A stretch of 64,000 bases of DNA, taken from the NCBI RefSeq assembly GCF_036250675.1, contig NZ_CP109592.1:8804001-8868000 (forward strand). Direction: 5' to 3'. The notes under the pieces are model-generated. The model worked only from the letters and a program-made list of their open reading frames with translations, made no database searches and had not been told where the DNA came from. Source of the DNA: Streptomyces sp. NBC_01689. GTDB taxonomy: Bacteria; Actinomycetota; Actinomycetes; Streptomycetales; Streptomycetaceae. Position 1 is the first letter of the stretch, and every line of letters starts with the position of its first letter. A program made the position numbers and the translations under genes. Of the stretch, positions 54,392-62,786 are shown piece after piece.

Positions 54392-54853
54392 TTAACCCTG
54401 CAGTACCGGCGGGTGCGTGCCGCCCGCCACGTCGAACTCTCCGGGGCGGATCTCCTCGTGGCAGCCGGCGCAGGTCGTCAGCGGATGCAGTTCGGCGCCG
54501 CAGTGGTGCCGGAACACGGCTTTGGGCTCCTGGTCGCCGGTGTGGCGCTCACCCCAGTCCTTCAGCGTGAGGATCACCGGGACGAGGTCCACTCCGGCCT
54601 GGGTGAGGTGGTACTCGAAACGTGCCGGGCGCTCCGAATACTGCCGCCGCACGATGACCCCGGCTTCCTCGAGCCGGCGCAGACGTCCGGACAGCAGGGT
54701 GCGCGGGGCGCCGGTGAGCTTGGCCAGGTCGGAGAAGCGGTGGAAGCCGTAGAGCAGTTCGCGGAGCAAGGGCAGTGAGTAGCGGTCGCCGAGGATCTCG
54801 AGGGCGTCGCTCATCGAGCACTGCCGAGGGGTGGGTATCGATTCTGGACTCAC
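54392..54853 (-). CDS. HxlR-family regulator
   Basis: A 153-residue winged-helix protein. GTG 54853 is chosen because it includes the conserved Cys before the first helix (RQCSMSDALEILGDRYSLPLLRELLYG); it is probably leaderless, with TACCCT 6 nt upstream. Core: FSDLAKLTGAPRTLLSGRLRRLEEAGVIVRRQYSERPARFEYHLTQAGVDLVPVILTLKDWGERH. The C-terminus adds HHCGAELHPLTTCAGCHEEI, a likely zinc-binding Cys/His knuckle. HxlR proteins sense aldehydes, quinones or hypochlorite through cysteines. Divergent from a carbonic-anhydrase-like gene. Confidence 0.88.
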   Translation of the reverse strand: MSPESIPTPRQCSMSDALEILGDRYSLPLLRELLYGFHRFSDLAKLTGAPRTLLSGRLRRLEEAGVIVRRQYSERPARFEYHLTQAGVDLVPVILTLKDWGERHTGDQEPKAVFRHHCGAELHPLTTCAGCHEEIRPGEFDVAGGTHPPVLQG

Positions 54854-54892
54854 CCTGTTAGGGTACACCTCCGTCAGTCCAGAAAATGGACT
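54845..54892. promoter_or_regulatory. HxlR operator half-sites in the divergent promoter
   Basis: TGGACT occurs at 54845-54850 and 54887-54892, and its inverse AGTCCA at 54876-54881, so 54876-54892 is a perfect 6-bp inverted repeat with a 5-nt centre. The 10-base word TGGACTCACC appears twice (54845 and 54887). Confidence 0.65.
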
Positions 54893-54913
54893 CACCTGAT
54901 GAAGGAGTACGCC

Positions 54914-55429
54914 ATGGGTGTCGTGGAAACCCTCACCGACCGCAACGCCGACTTCGCCGCGACGCGGTTCACCGAAGGCCTGCGCATGATGCCGAACCTC
55001 AAGACGATCGTGATCGGGTGCGTGGACCCGCGCGTCGACCCGGCCTCGGTCCTGGGCGCCGAGCCGGGAGACATCGCGGCCATCCGCAACGTGGGCGGCC
55101 GGGTCACGCGGCGGACGCTGGAGGAACTGGTCATGCTGCGCCAGGTGACGCGCGCGGCCGGTGGCGACCTCGGTCCCGGCTGGGAGCTGATCGTCCTGCA
55201 GCACACCCACTGCGGGATCACCCTGCTGCAGGACCGTCCCGAACTGCTCACCCCCTACTTCGCGACCGACGAGGCGGGGCTCGCGGGGCAGGCGATCGGC
55301 GATCCGCGCGCGGCCGTCGCCCATGACGTGGCCGAACTGCGCGCCGAGACACGGCTCGAAGGGGTGCGGGTCTCCGGGCTCCTCTACGACGTGGCCACCG
55401 GCGAGGTCGAGACCGTCGTCGCGCCCTGA
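54914..55429 (+). CDS. Beta-class carbonic-anhydrase-like protein
   Basis: A 171-residue protein; ATG 54914 sits 6 nt after AAGGAG, so a nearer upstream ATG is rejected. Zinc ligands C36, H97 and C100 (GCVDPRVDP and QHTHCGIT) and the Asp38-Arg40 dyad are present, so the active site of beta-carbonic anhydrases is intact. It is shorter than housekeeping beta-CAs and ends with YDVATGEVETVVAP. Being divergent from an HxlR regulator, it is probably induced by a chemical stress rather than by low CO2; related proteins hydrate CS2 or COS, but that is speculation here. Confidence 0.85.
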   Translation: MGVVETLTDRNADFAATRFTEGLRMMPNLKTIVIGCVDPRVDPASVLGAEPGDIAAIRNVGGRVTRRTLEELVMLRQVTRAAGGDLGPGWELIVLQHTHCGITLLQDRPELLTPYFATDEAGLAGQAIGDPRAAVAHDVAELRAETRLEGVRVSGLLYDVATGEVETVVAP

Positions 55430-55728
55430 CTCCGTCGGGCCGGACCGGGCACCCGGCCGGGTGCGGGTCGGACCTCTCCTCCTCACGCGTCGCTCTGCCG
55501 GAACATCGTGACCGATTCCGCCCAACAGAGGTGCGGTGAAACCGACTCCATCGCCGAACCGCGCGCGACCGGGTCGATCCCAGAGGTGACCTGCGGATCA
55601 ACGGCCGCGACAGGTCGGCTCGCAGGCGACACCCTCGACGCCCTGCCGGGCCCTGACGGACGCTTCACCAGGCCCGGATTCCAGCCGTCATCGCAAGGGC
55701 GGCCCAGCGGAAGAAACGGCGGACGACC

Positions 55729-55771
55729 GTGCGAGCGACGGTTGTGCGAGCGACGGTTGTGCGAGCGACGG
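55729..55771. repeat. 15-bp tandem repeat, three copies
   Basis: GTGCGAGCGACGGTT is repeated at 55729, 55744 and 55759 (the last copy ends CC instead of TT). The 15-bp unit keeps any reading frame. Confidence 0.8.
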
Positions 55772-55920
55772 CCGATCGCGGACGCGTCGCCGAGCCCGTC
55801 GGCGAGCCCGCAGCCGGACGGCCCCACGGGCCTTGTCCTCACCTCGCCACACCGCGTGCACCGCCGCGGCGGACCGCGGACGCATCGCGCCCCGGTGGCC
55901 GCGACGCCCGGCGCACGGCG

Positions 55921-56074
55921 GCAGAAACCGCCGACCGGGTGCTGCCGCCGGGCGAGCACCCGAAGCTGGCCGAGCGCGCGCACGCGCACACCGTCAAGAT
56001 CGACGCACCGCACCTTTCCCCGGTCGCGGAGCCCGACGCGGTCACCGAACCGATCACCGACGCCGCACGTCACC
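55921..56074 (+). pseudogene. Remnant of an alpha/beta-hydrolase C-terminus
   Basis: One frame reads AETADRVLPPGEHPKLAERA then HTVKIDAPHLSPVAEPDAVTEP, which matches the end of alpha/beta hydrolases: the catalytic-acid loop (DRVLPP), the helix, and the catalytic His strand (IDAPHLSPV). Nothing upstream in any frame supplies the rest of the enzyme, and the frame continues into unrelated sequence. Confidence 0.5.
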
Positions 56075-56823
56075 GACCTCCCGGCGACCGGTCGGGGGAC
56101 GGCAAGGCGCGCCCTCCTTCACCCCCTGGCGGCCGGCTTCGGCGTCGTGCCGACCTTCGACCCGGCCGACACGCTTCTGGCCCGATCCCGCCGCCCGGGC
56201 CGACACGCGCTTCCTCGCGAGCCCGGACTACGTCGGTCAGCACTCCTTCCCCGACGTCTTCCGCCTTCCCACCGACCGGCCCGCCGACGCGGTCGCCGGA
56301 GTCCTCACCGCCTTCCGGCGCGCACCGACCTGCCCAAGGCCGGTGTCCCGGACGCCGTCCCGATCCGCGTCCGTGAGAACGGCCGTCCCACCGGCGCCGT
56401 CGTGCCCGTCGTGCCCGGCGCCGCCGTCGGCGGCCGGTGTGTCCCGTTCCTCCTGGCGCCGGTCACCGGTCACCGGTCGCCGGCCGACGACGCGGCACCA
56501 CCGTGGCCTTAACCGGCAGGCCCGCCTGCCCCCTGCCCGTCGCACCGAGGGCGACGTCGGGTGGCGGGACGCGGCGCCCGGCGCAGGAGTGACCCGTGCC
56601 ACGACGGAACGGGACCTGAGGGAGGCACTTCGGGCCCGGACGGGCTCAGGAGCCGCTGCGGGCCCCGCGCGGAGGGATGCTGAACGAGCAGTCCCGCCCC
56701 ACCGGCGTGGCGGGACGTGCCCGTGGCCGAGACCGTGGGGCCGTCCGGCCGCGTCGAGGCCCGCGAGGTCCATCGACGGCGACCTCGCACCCCATCGCCG
56801 TCATCATTGAAGGAGTCCCGCCG

Positions 56824-58332
56824 ATGAAGACCGTCACGCATTGGATCGGTGGCAAGCCCTACGGGGATGGTCCGAACGCCTCCGGCACCTGGGGCCCGGT
56901 GACCGACCCGGCGACCGGCGAGGTCACCGCGCGGGTCGCGCTGGCGGGCGCCGACGAGGTCGACGCCGCCGTCGCCGCGGCGAAGGAGGCCTACACCGGG
57001 TGGCGTACGTCCTCCCTCGCGCGGCGGACCGCGATCCTCTTCCGCTACCGCGAGCTGCTGAACGCGCGCCGCGACGACCTCGCCGCGCTGATCACCGCCG
57101 AGCAGGGCAAGGTCCACGCGGACGCCCTCGGCGAGGTGGCCCGTGGCCTCGAGATCGTCGAACTGGCCTGCGGACTCGGCACGGCGCTCAAGGGCGAGAC
57201 GTCCACGGAGGTGTCGGACCACGTCGACGTGGCGTCGGTCCGGCAGCCGCTCGGCGTGGTCGTCGGCATCTCACCGTTCAACTTCCCCGCGATGATCAGC
57301 ATGTGGATGTTCCCCATGGCGATCGCCTGCGGGAACACCTTCGTCCACAAGCCGAGCAGCAAGGCCCCGTCCGCCTCCATGCTGCTCGCGGAGCTCGCGG
57401 CCGAGGCCGGCGTGCCCGACGGTGTGCTCAACATCGTGCACGGCGACGAGACCGCGGTGAACGCGCTGCTCGACCACCCGGACGTCGCGGCCGTGTCGTT
57501 CGTGGGCTCCACGCCGGTCGCCCGCCACGTCTACGGCCGGGCCGCCGCGAACGGCAAGCGGGTCCAGGCCCTCGGCGGCGCGAAGAACCACATGCTGGTC
57601 CTGCCGGACGCCGACCTCGACGCCGCCGCCGAGGCAGCGGTGACCGCCGCTTTCGGCTCCGCGGGCCAGCGCTGCATGGCGGTCTCCGTGGTGGTCGCGG
57701 TCGGCTCGGCGGGCGACGCGCTGGTCTCCCGGATCGCCGAGCGGGCCACCGCGGTCAGGATCGGCCCGGGCGACGACCCGGCGTCCGAGATGGGCCCGCT
57801 CGTCACCCGGGCACACCGCGACGACGTCGCGCGCCACGTCGCGGGCGCGGCCGCCCAGGGCGCCGACGTGGTGCTCGACGGCAGGGACTTCACCGTCGCG
57901 GGCCGGGAGAACGGACACTGGATGGGCATCACGCTCCTGGACCGGGTCGGCACGGACTCGGACGTCTACCGGAACGAGATCTTCGGCCCCGTCCTGTGCG
58001 TGCTGCGCGCGGAGACCTACGAGGAGGCCATGGACATCGTCAACGGCTCGCCGTACGGCAACGCGGGCTCGATCTTCACCCGCGACGGAGGCGCCGCCCG
58101 CCGTTTCCAGCTGGAGGCCGAGGTCGGCATGGTGGGCGTGAACGTGCCGATGCCGGTGCCGGTGGGCCATCACTCCTTCGGCGGCTGGAAGGACTCGGCC
58201 TTCGGTGACCACCGCATGTACGGCAGCGAAGCCGTGCACTTCTACACGCGGGGCAAGGTCGTCACGACCCGCTGGCCGGACCCGGCCGAGACCGCGGCCG
58301 GCCCGGACCTGGGCTTCCCCGCCTCCCGCTGA
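56824..58332 (+). CDS. mmsA: CoA-acylating methylmalonate-semialdehyde dehydrogenase
   Basis: A 502-residue aldehyde dehydrogenase, ATG 56824 with AAGGAG (56810-56815) 8 nt upstream. It oxidises methylmalonate (or malonate) semialdehyde to propionyl-CoA (or acetyl-CoA) in valine, beta-alanine and inositol catabolism. The MmsA signatures are VGISPFNFPAMISMWMFP, FVHKPSSKAPSASML and the nucleophile C284 in GSAGQRCMAVS; the length is normal. No other valine or inositol genes are nearby, so it stands alone, ending at a strong terminator. Confidence 0.93.
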   Translation: MKTVTHWIGGKPYGDGPNASGTWGPVTDPATGEVTARVALAGADEVDAAVAAAKEAYTGWRTSSLARRTAILFRYRELLNARRDDLAALITAEQGKVHADALGEVARGLEIVELACGLGTALKGETSTEVSDHVDVASVRQPLGVVVGISPFNFPAMISMWMFPMAIACGNTFVHKPSSKAPSASMLLAELAAEAGVPDGVLNIVHGDETAVNALLDHPDVAAVSFVGSTPVARHVYGRAAANGKRVQALGGAKNHMLVLPDADLDAAAEAAVTAAFGSAGQRCMAVSVVVAVGSAGDALVSRIAERATAVRIGPGDDPASEMGPLVTRAHRDDVARHVAGAAAQGADVVLDGRDFTVAGRENGHWMGITLLDRVGTDSDVYRNEIFGPVLCVLRAETYEEAMDIVNGSPYGNAGSIFTRDGGAARRFQLEAEVGMVGVNVPMPVPVGHHSFGGWKDSAFGDHRMYGSEAVHFYTRGKVVTTRWPDPAETAAGPDLGFPASR

Positions 58333-58346
58333 CGGTCGTGCCCCCC

Positions 58347-58377
58347 CCGCACCGGCCTCCGCACGGAGCCGGTGCGG
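58347..58377 (+). terminator. Hairpin terminator after mmsA
   Basis: Perfect 10-bp stem CCGCACCGGC (58347-58356) / GCCGGTGCGG (58368-58377) with an 11-nt loop, 14 bp after the mmsA stop. The rest of the gap to 58677 contains no gene that I can support. Confidence 0.8.
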
Positions 58378-58677
58378 CCGTGGCCGGACCTCGGCGCGCG
58401 TCGGAGCCGGCGCCCCCGGACCCTCCGGGCACGGGGCCGGCGCGCCGGCCCGGGTCGTCCGGTGGGCGGGCCCGGAGGGCGCGCCGCGACGCCTGAGGAA
58501 CGTGATGTGCAGCACGCACGGAAATGTCCCGTGACGGCCCGGGCGCGGGTTCTGGCTGGGCACGGCTTGATCGCCGATCTACGAGGGCAAAAACGCTGGC
58601 CACGGCATGTTCGACGCATTTGACACCCAGTTGAGAGCACAGATAGGAAACAGCTCTCTGAGGTGGAGAGGTGGACT

Positions 58678-59196
58678 GTGCACGAGCCGAACGTGGTCGG
58701 GGACTGGCAGGAGTACGACGAGCATGCCGGCCTGCGCGTCCGCGTCCACGGCGTGGAGGCGGCGGAGCCGCCGCGGGGACGCGACGACGCGGCCGAAGGG
58801 CTGACCTACTTCCGTTGCCGGGTGACCGTCGAGAACCGGGGCGGCGAACACTTCGGTATCCACCTAGAGGACGGTCAGATCGACATCCGTATCGGCTCCG
58901 ACGGCGAGAGTGCCCTCCTGGACTGGCGCAACTCGCAGTTCATCGAGGGCTACGACGTCTACCCCCTGCGCCGGGCCACCGCGGTCCTCTACGCCGCGGG
59001 GCCGGACGCCTCGCTGCCCCGGGTGGACATCCAGATCCAGCTGAAGGTCGACGACGAGTGGACCGACCGGTACCTCTGGGCGGGCGGCATCGACCTGTCC
59101 GAGGGCCTGGTCGACGCCGAGACCCGCGCCGATCTCGGCGGGGACAGCCTCGCCTGCCAGGTGAGCAACTTCCTCCGGAAGGAAGCCGGTTCCTGA
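58678..59196 (+). CDS. Conserved hypothetical protein, predicted beta-sandwich
   Basis: A 172-residue soluble protein. GTG 58678 is preferred because GGAGAGG lies 6 nt upstream; GTG 58663 is an alternative. No signal or membrane segment. Alternating strands such as LTYFRCRVTVENRGGEHFGIHLEDGQIDIRIGS and PRVDIQIQLKVDDEWTDRYLWAGGI suggest an immunoglobulin-like beta-sandwich. I do not recognise a characterised family. Normal codon use. Confidence 0.65.
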   Translation: MHEPNVVGDWQEYDEHAGLRVRVHGVEAAEPPRGRDDAAEGLTYFRCRVTVENRGGEHFGIHLEDGQIDIRIGSDGESALLDWRNSQFIEGYDVYPLRRATAVLYAAGPDASLPRVDIQIQLKVDDEWTDRYLWAGGIDLSEGLVDAETRADLGGDSLACQVSNFLRKEAGS

Positions 59197-59283
59197 CAGG
59201 CGGTGTACGCGGCACAGGCGGTGTGCGCGGCGTCACGGGGCCGTCCGGCCGGTACGGCCGGCCGAACGGCCGTGGTGGGGGAA

Positions 59284-60510
59284 TCAGGCGGTACGGCGGG
59301 CGGCCCTGCGCTCCGTGGTCCAGTAGAGAAGAGCCAGGGCGGGCAGAGCGGCGCCGAGGACGCTGACGGCGGTCCAGCCGGCCGCGTGGTAGGCGATCGA
59401 CCCGAACTGGGACCCGAGCGCCCCGCCGACGAAGAACGTGGCGATGAAGGCGCTGTTGAGCCGGGCCCGGGCGTTCGCGTCGAGCTGGTAGATGGTGTGC
59501 TGGCCGAGGATCAGGGTCGTCTGCACGGCCATGTCGAGCAGGACCGCGGCCACCGCGAGCAGGGCGACGTACTCCTGACCGAAGCCCGCGGCCGCGAAGG
59601 CCACGGCCGCGACGACGAACGCGAGACCGGTCACCGGACGGACGTGTCCGCGGTCGGCCCAGTGCCCGGCGAGCGGGGCGACGGCCGCGCCCGCCGCACC
59701 CACCAGGGCGAACAGGCCCACTCCGACAGCGGAGTAGTGGAAGTGAGGGCCCGTCAGGACGTAGGACACGGTCGTCCAGAACGCGCTGAACGCACCGAAC
59801 ATCGCCGCCTGGTAGAGACCCCGGCGCAGCAACACCGGGTGAGTGCGCACCAGTTGCAGCGTGGAGCGCAGCACATGGACGTACGGGACGGTCGTGGTCG
59901 GCGCATGTTGCGGCAGGGCGGCGCGCAGCGCGAGGGCCAGCAGGGCCATCAGCACGGCGGAGCCGAGATAGACCACGCGCCAGCCGGCCACGTCGGAGAC
60001 CAGACTGCTCAGGGTGCGGGAGAGCAGTATGCCGGTGAGCAGGCCGCTCATCACCCGGCCGACGATCCGGCCGCGGGCGTGATCGGGGGCGAGGCTCGCG
60101 GCGAAGGGGATCAGGATCTGGGCGACGACCGAGGTGCCGCCGCTGATCAGCGACGCGATCAGGAGCATCGGGAAGTTCGTGGCGAGTCCGGCCGCGACCA
60201 GGGCGAAGGTGGTGATCGTCAGCAGTACGGTGATCAGCTTGCGCTTCTCCAGCCGGTCGCCGAGCGGCACCAGGAAGAGCATGCCCAGCACGTAGCCGAC
60301 CTGGGTGACGGTGATGAGGCCGCCGGCGGCCGCCGTGCCGACGTGGAAGACGTCTCGGAGCGAGGACAGCAGCGGCTGGGCGTAGTAGAGGTTGGCCACC
60401 GTCATGCCGGAGGCGACCGCGAAGAGCGCGACCAGCCATCCGGGTACGCCGTGCGCCGTCGTGCCGGTGGAGGTCGGGTCCGAGCGCTTCAGTTCGGGGG
60501 ATGCGGACAC
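59284..60510 (-). CDS. MFS transporter
   Basis: A 408-residue membrane protein with 12 predicted helices. GTG 60510 follows AGAAGG; earlier in-frame starts lack a ribosome site. MFS motif A in the first inter-helix loop (LGDRLEKRKLITVLL) and its half in the second half (AGHWADRGHVRPV). The sequence MTVANLYYAQPLLSSLRDVF is typical of small-drug/sugar-efflux MFS proteins found next to LysR or TetR genes. Exported compound unknown. A 21-bp dyad (60658-60678) lies upstream, and the LysR gene precedes it on the same strand. Confidence 0.9.
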   Translation of the reverse strand: MSASPELKRSDPTSTGTTAHGVPGWLVALFAVASGMTVANLYYAQPLLSSLRDVFHVGTAAAGGLITVTQVGYVLGMLFLVPLGDRLEKRKLITVLLTITTFALVAAGLATNFPMLLIASLISGGTSVVAQILIPFAASLAPDHARGRIVGRVMSGLLTGILLSRTLSSLVSDVAGWRVVYLGSAVLMALLALALRAALPQHAPTTTVPYVHVLRSTLQLVRTHPVLLRRGLYQAAMFGAFSAFWTTVSYVLTGPHFHYSAVGVGLFALVGAAGAAVAPLAGHWADRGHVRPVTGLAFVVAAVAFAAAGFGQEYVALLAVAAVLLDMAVQTTLILGQHTIYQLDANARARLNSAFIATFFVGGALGSQFGSIAYHAAGWTAVSVLGAALPALALLYWTTERRAARRTA

Positions 60511-60657
60511 GGGCACCTTCTCGGGAAGGGGAACCGGAGGGACGGTTCGGGGACGGACCGGGTGACGGGGGAGCGGCTTCCTTGTCGCTCGCACGGTTGC
60601 CTCAGCGCCGGGGCGCCCTCATTGCTTCCCTCTCCGGGACGATGATCGAAGATGTCT

Positions 60658-60678
60658 GTCATCTCGATGAGAGATGAC
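60658..60678 (-). promoter_or_regulatory. 21-bp dyad upstream of the MFS gene
   Basis: GTCATCTC (60658-60665), 5-nt centre GATGA, GAGATGAC (60671-60678): perfect 8-bp arms, 148 bp upstream of the MFS start and about 50 bp beyond the LysR stop. Candidate operator for the exporter. Confidence 0.6.
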
Positions 60679-60726
60679 TGAGCCGACCCGTGCCGGTACA
60701 CGGGTGGGGCCCGGCTCCGCGCCCGG

Positions 60727-61596
60727 TCAGGTCATGTGCCGCAGCAGCGCGGCGACGGCCGGCGACGCCTCGCCACGCGGCCGGACCACCATCACCTTCC
60801 AGCTCGGCGCGTGCCGGTCGAACCGGTGCGTCCGCAGGTCGGGGAAGCGGGAAGCGATCGAACCGGGCATGACACAGACCCCCAGGTCGTTACGGACCAG
60901 CTCGGACGCCGCCACGATGTCGTTGACCTCGAAGGTCGGCTCGCGCTCGACGGCGGCGGCGCGGAACGCCCGGTCGACGGAGAGCCGGATCGCCCAGCCG
61001 GGGGTGAACTCCACCATCGGCAGCCGGGCGGCCTCGGCAAGCGTGACCGTCCCGCCCGCGCCGGACCCGGCGAGCGGCCGCTCCGGCGCCGACACCAGCA
61101 CCATCTCCTCGCGGGACAGCAGCCGGGTGACCAGCCCGCGCTGCTGCTGGCGGTCGAGGGCGACAACGGCCAGATCGACCGTGCCCTCGCGCAGCGCCTG
61201 ACGGATGTCGGTCACCGCCGCCTGCCGCAGCCGGACCGACACCTCCGGATGTTCCGCCCGCAGTGCGGCCAGCGGGAGGTGCAGATCGGCCCACACCCCC
61301 TGCATCGTGCCGACGGTCACCCGACCCCGCAGCCGTCCCTGGGCCACGTCGACCGCGGAGCGGGCCTGTTCGGCGGAGCGCAGGGTCGCCCGGGCCGCCG
61401 GTACGAAGGCCTCACCGGCCGGGGTCAGCGACACCCGGTGGGTGGTGCGGTCGAACAGCGCCGTCCCCAGCTCACGCTCCAGCGCGCGTACGGTGCTCGA
61501 CACGGCGGACTGCACCACGTGCAGCCGTTGCGCCGCGGCCGTGAAGCCGCCCTCCTCGGCCACCGCGACCACGACCTCCATCTGCCGCAGATCCAT
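60727..61596 (-). CDS. LysR-family regulator next to the MFS exporter
   Basis: A 289-residue regulator; ATG 61596 follows GGGAGA and starts the conserved HTH (DLRQMEVVVAVAEEGGFTAAAQRLHVVQSAVSSTVRALERELGTALFDR). The effector-binding half is complete (GRVTVGTMQGVWADLHLPLAAL... to APSWKVMVVRP). It precedes the MFS gene on the same strand with a 216-bp gap holding the 21-bp dyad. An uninterrupted 12-copy 7-bp repeat lies 121 bp upstream of its start. Confidence 0.9.
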   Translation of the reverse strand: MDLRQMEVVVAVAEEGGFTAAAQRLHVVQSAVSSTVRALERELGTALFDRTTHRVSLTPAGEAFVPAARATLRSAEQARSAVDVAQGRLRGRVTVGTMQGVWADLHLPLAALRAEHPEVSVRLRQAAVTDIRQALREGTVDLAVVALDRQQQRGLVTRLLSREEMVLVSAPERPLAGSGAGGTVTLAEAARLPMVEFTPGWAIRLSVDRAFRAAAVEREPTFEVNDIVAASELVRNDLGVCVMPGSIASRFPDLRTHRFDRHAPSWKVMVVRPRGEASPAVAALLRHMT

Positions 61597-61716
61597 GTGC
61601 TCTCCCGACGCCGCGGTTCCTACCTCCATGATGATGACCCCATGACCCCGAGCTGGTGACGCGCTCCGCCGTGCGGCAGGACCGCGCCGCCCGGCGGTGC
61701 GCGTCGGACAGTGTCC

Positions 61717-61800
61717 GGCGGATGGCGGATGGCGGATGGCGGATGGCGGATGGCGGATGGCGGATGGCGGATGGCGGACGGCGGATGGCGGACGGCGGAC
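61717..61800. repeat. Perfect 12-copy heptanucleotide repeat
   Basis: Twelve contiguous copies of GGCGGAY (nine GGCGGAT, three GGCGGAC), exactly 84 bp. Because 7 is not a multiple of 3, all frames read through it as repetitive peptides, so it is not coding. It lies between the LysR start and the 3' end of the sulfite-oxidase-like gene. Confidence 0.95.
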
Positions 61801-61885
61801 GATCGGCGCCGCGGAGACCATGAAGACCATGGAGGCCGCCAAAGTCGATAAGGCGACCAATGTCGCGGATGCGACGGGTGGCCGG

Positions 61886-62520
61886 TCAGGCCGGGCCGTC
61901 CCCTTCCTGCTCCTGGTGGGAGTAGCGCTGTTCCTTCCAGGGGTCCGCGAGGTGGTGGTACCCGCGGTCCTCCCAGAGTCCGCGCCGGTCCCGGGTCATG
62001 TACTCGATGCCGCGCAGCCACTTGGCGCTCTTGTAGCCGTAGAGGTGCGGAACGACCAGGCGCAGCGGGAAGCCGTGCTCGGCGGTGAGCGGCTCGCCGT
62101 TGTGGTGGGTGGCCAGGAGGGTCTGCCCGGCCGTGAAGTCGGCGAGGCGCAGGTTGGCCCCGTAGCCGTACTCCGCCCAGGCCATCACATGGGTGGCCTC
62201 GGGAGCCGGAGGCGCCAGGTCCAGCAGGGTGGCGGCGGCGATCCCGTACCACTCGTGGTCCGTCGACGTGGGTCCCGTCGCGCAGTGCAGATCGGCGACG
62301 ACCGTGACGTGGGGGAGCACCGTGAGGTCGTCGAAGGACCACGAACGCTCCTCGCCCGCCGCGGTGGCGCCGAAGACCCGCAGGTCCCAGCGTTCGGGCG
62401 GAACCGGGGAACCGGGCCGTAGTGCGAGACGGGCCGGCCCTGCACCCTGCGCTGGCCCGGCGGGATGGGGTGGGGGGTGCGCGGTGCCTCACCGATCGCG
62501 CCCCGTCGGTCGCCTGTCAT
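61886..62520 (-). pseudogene. Sulfite-oxidase-like molybdopterin protein, frameshifted
   Basis: ATG 62520 (behind a long AGGAGAGAGGGAG) reads TGDRRGAIGEAP then PPGQRRVQGRPVSHYGPVPRFRP, and near 62397 the frame must shift by one base to continue ERWDLRVFGATAAGEERSWSFDD, then DLHCATGPTSTDHEWYGI...HVMAWAEYGYGANLRL and the end RGYHHLADPWKEQRYSHQE. Joined, this is a complete about 211-residue YedY/MsrP-type oxidoreductase with the Moco-binding Cys in ADLHCATG. A single missing G in the CCCG-AACGC stretch explains it. It could be a real inactivation or a sequence error. Confidence 0.8.
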
Positions 62521-62786
62521 GCCCGGCTCCCTCTCTCCTGCGGCCGCCTCTCCACCCGTGCAGGGTAGGCGTTTCACTCCCGGTGACGCCCAGGCAGGGT
62601 TCCGCCGGTCCCGGCGAGGGATCCGGAACTTCACGGGCGGGCAGGACATCCGGAACGCGCGCCGGCGCGTCCCCGATCCGGTGCGACCGCGTCCCGGCCC
62701 GACACCGCGCGACGGCGTCCGGCCCGTCCGCCGAGGGCGCGGAAAAGCGGTGGAGGCCGCGGGGCGTCGCTGGCTAGGCTCGCGGA

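Larger units (their letters stand above)
55430..56823. other. Gene-poor, degenerate region
   Basis: About 1.4 kb with several long open frames on both strands but none with consistent protein-like sequence. It contains a 15-bp tandem repeat (55729-55771), a recognisable alpha/beta-hydrolase fragment (55921-56074), and further protein-like fragments (for example QHSFPDVFRLPTDRPADAV near 56240) that switch frame. I interpret it as decayed genes next to the mmsA promoter. Confidence 0.6.

Noticed and set aside
55508..56512. 334-residue plus-strand open frame as a gene
   Set aside because: The sequence is low-complexity and the recognisable hydrolase fragment lies in a different frame; no ribosome site or domain.
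61620..62492. Open frame through the heptanucleotide repeat
   Set aside because: It encodes only repetitive SAIRHPP-type peptide and runs opposite in phase to the real molybdoenzyme frames.
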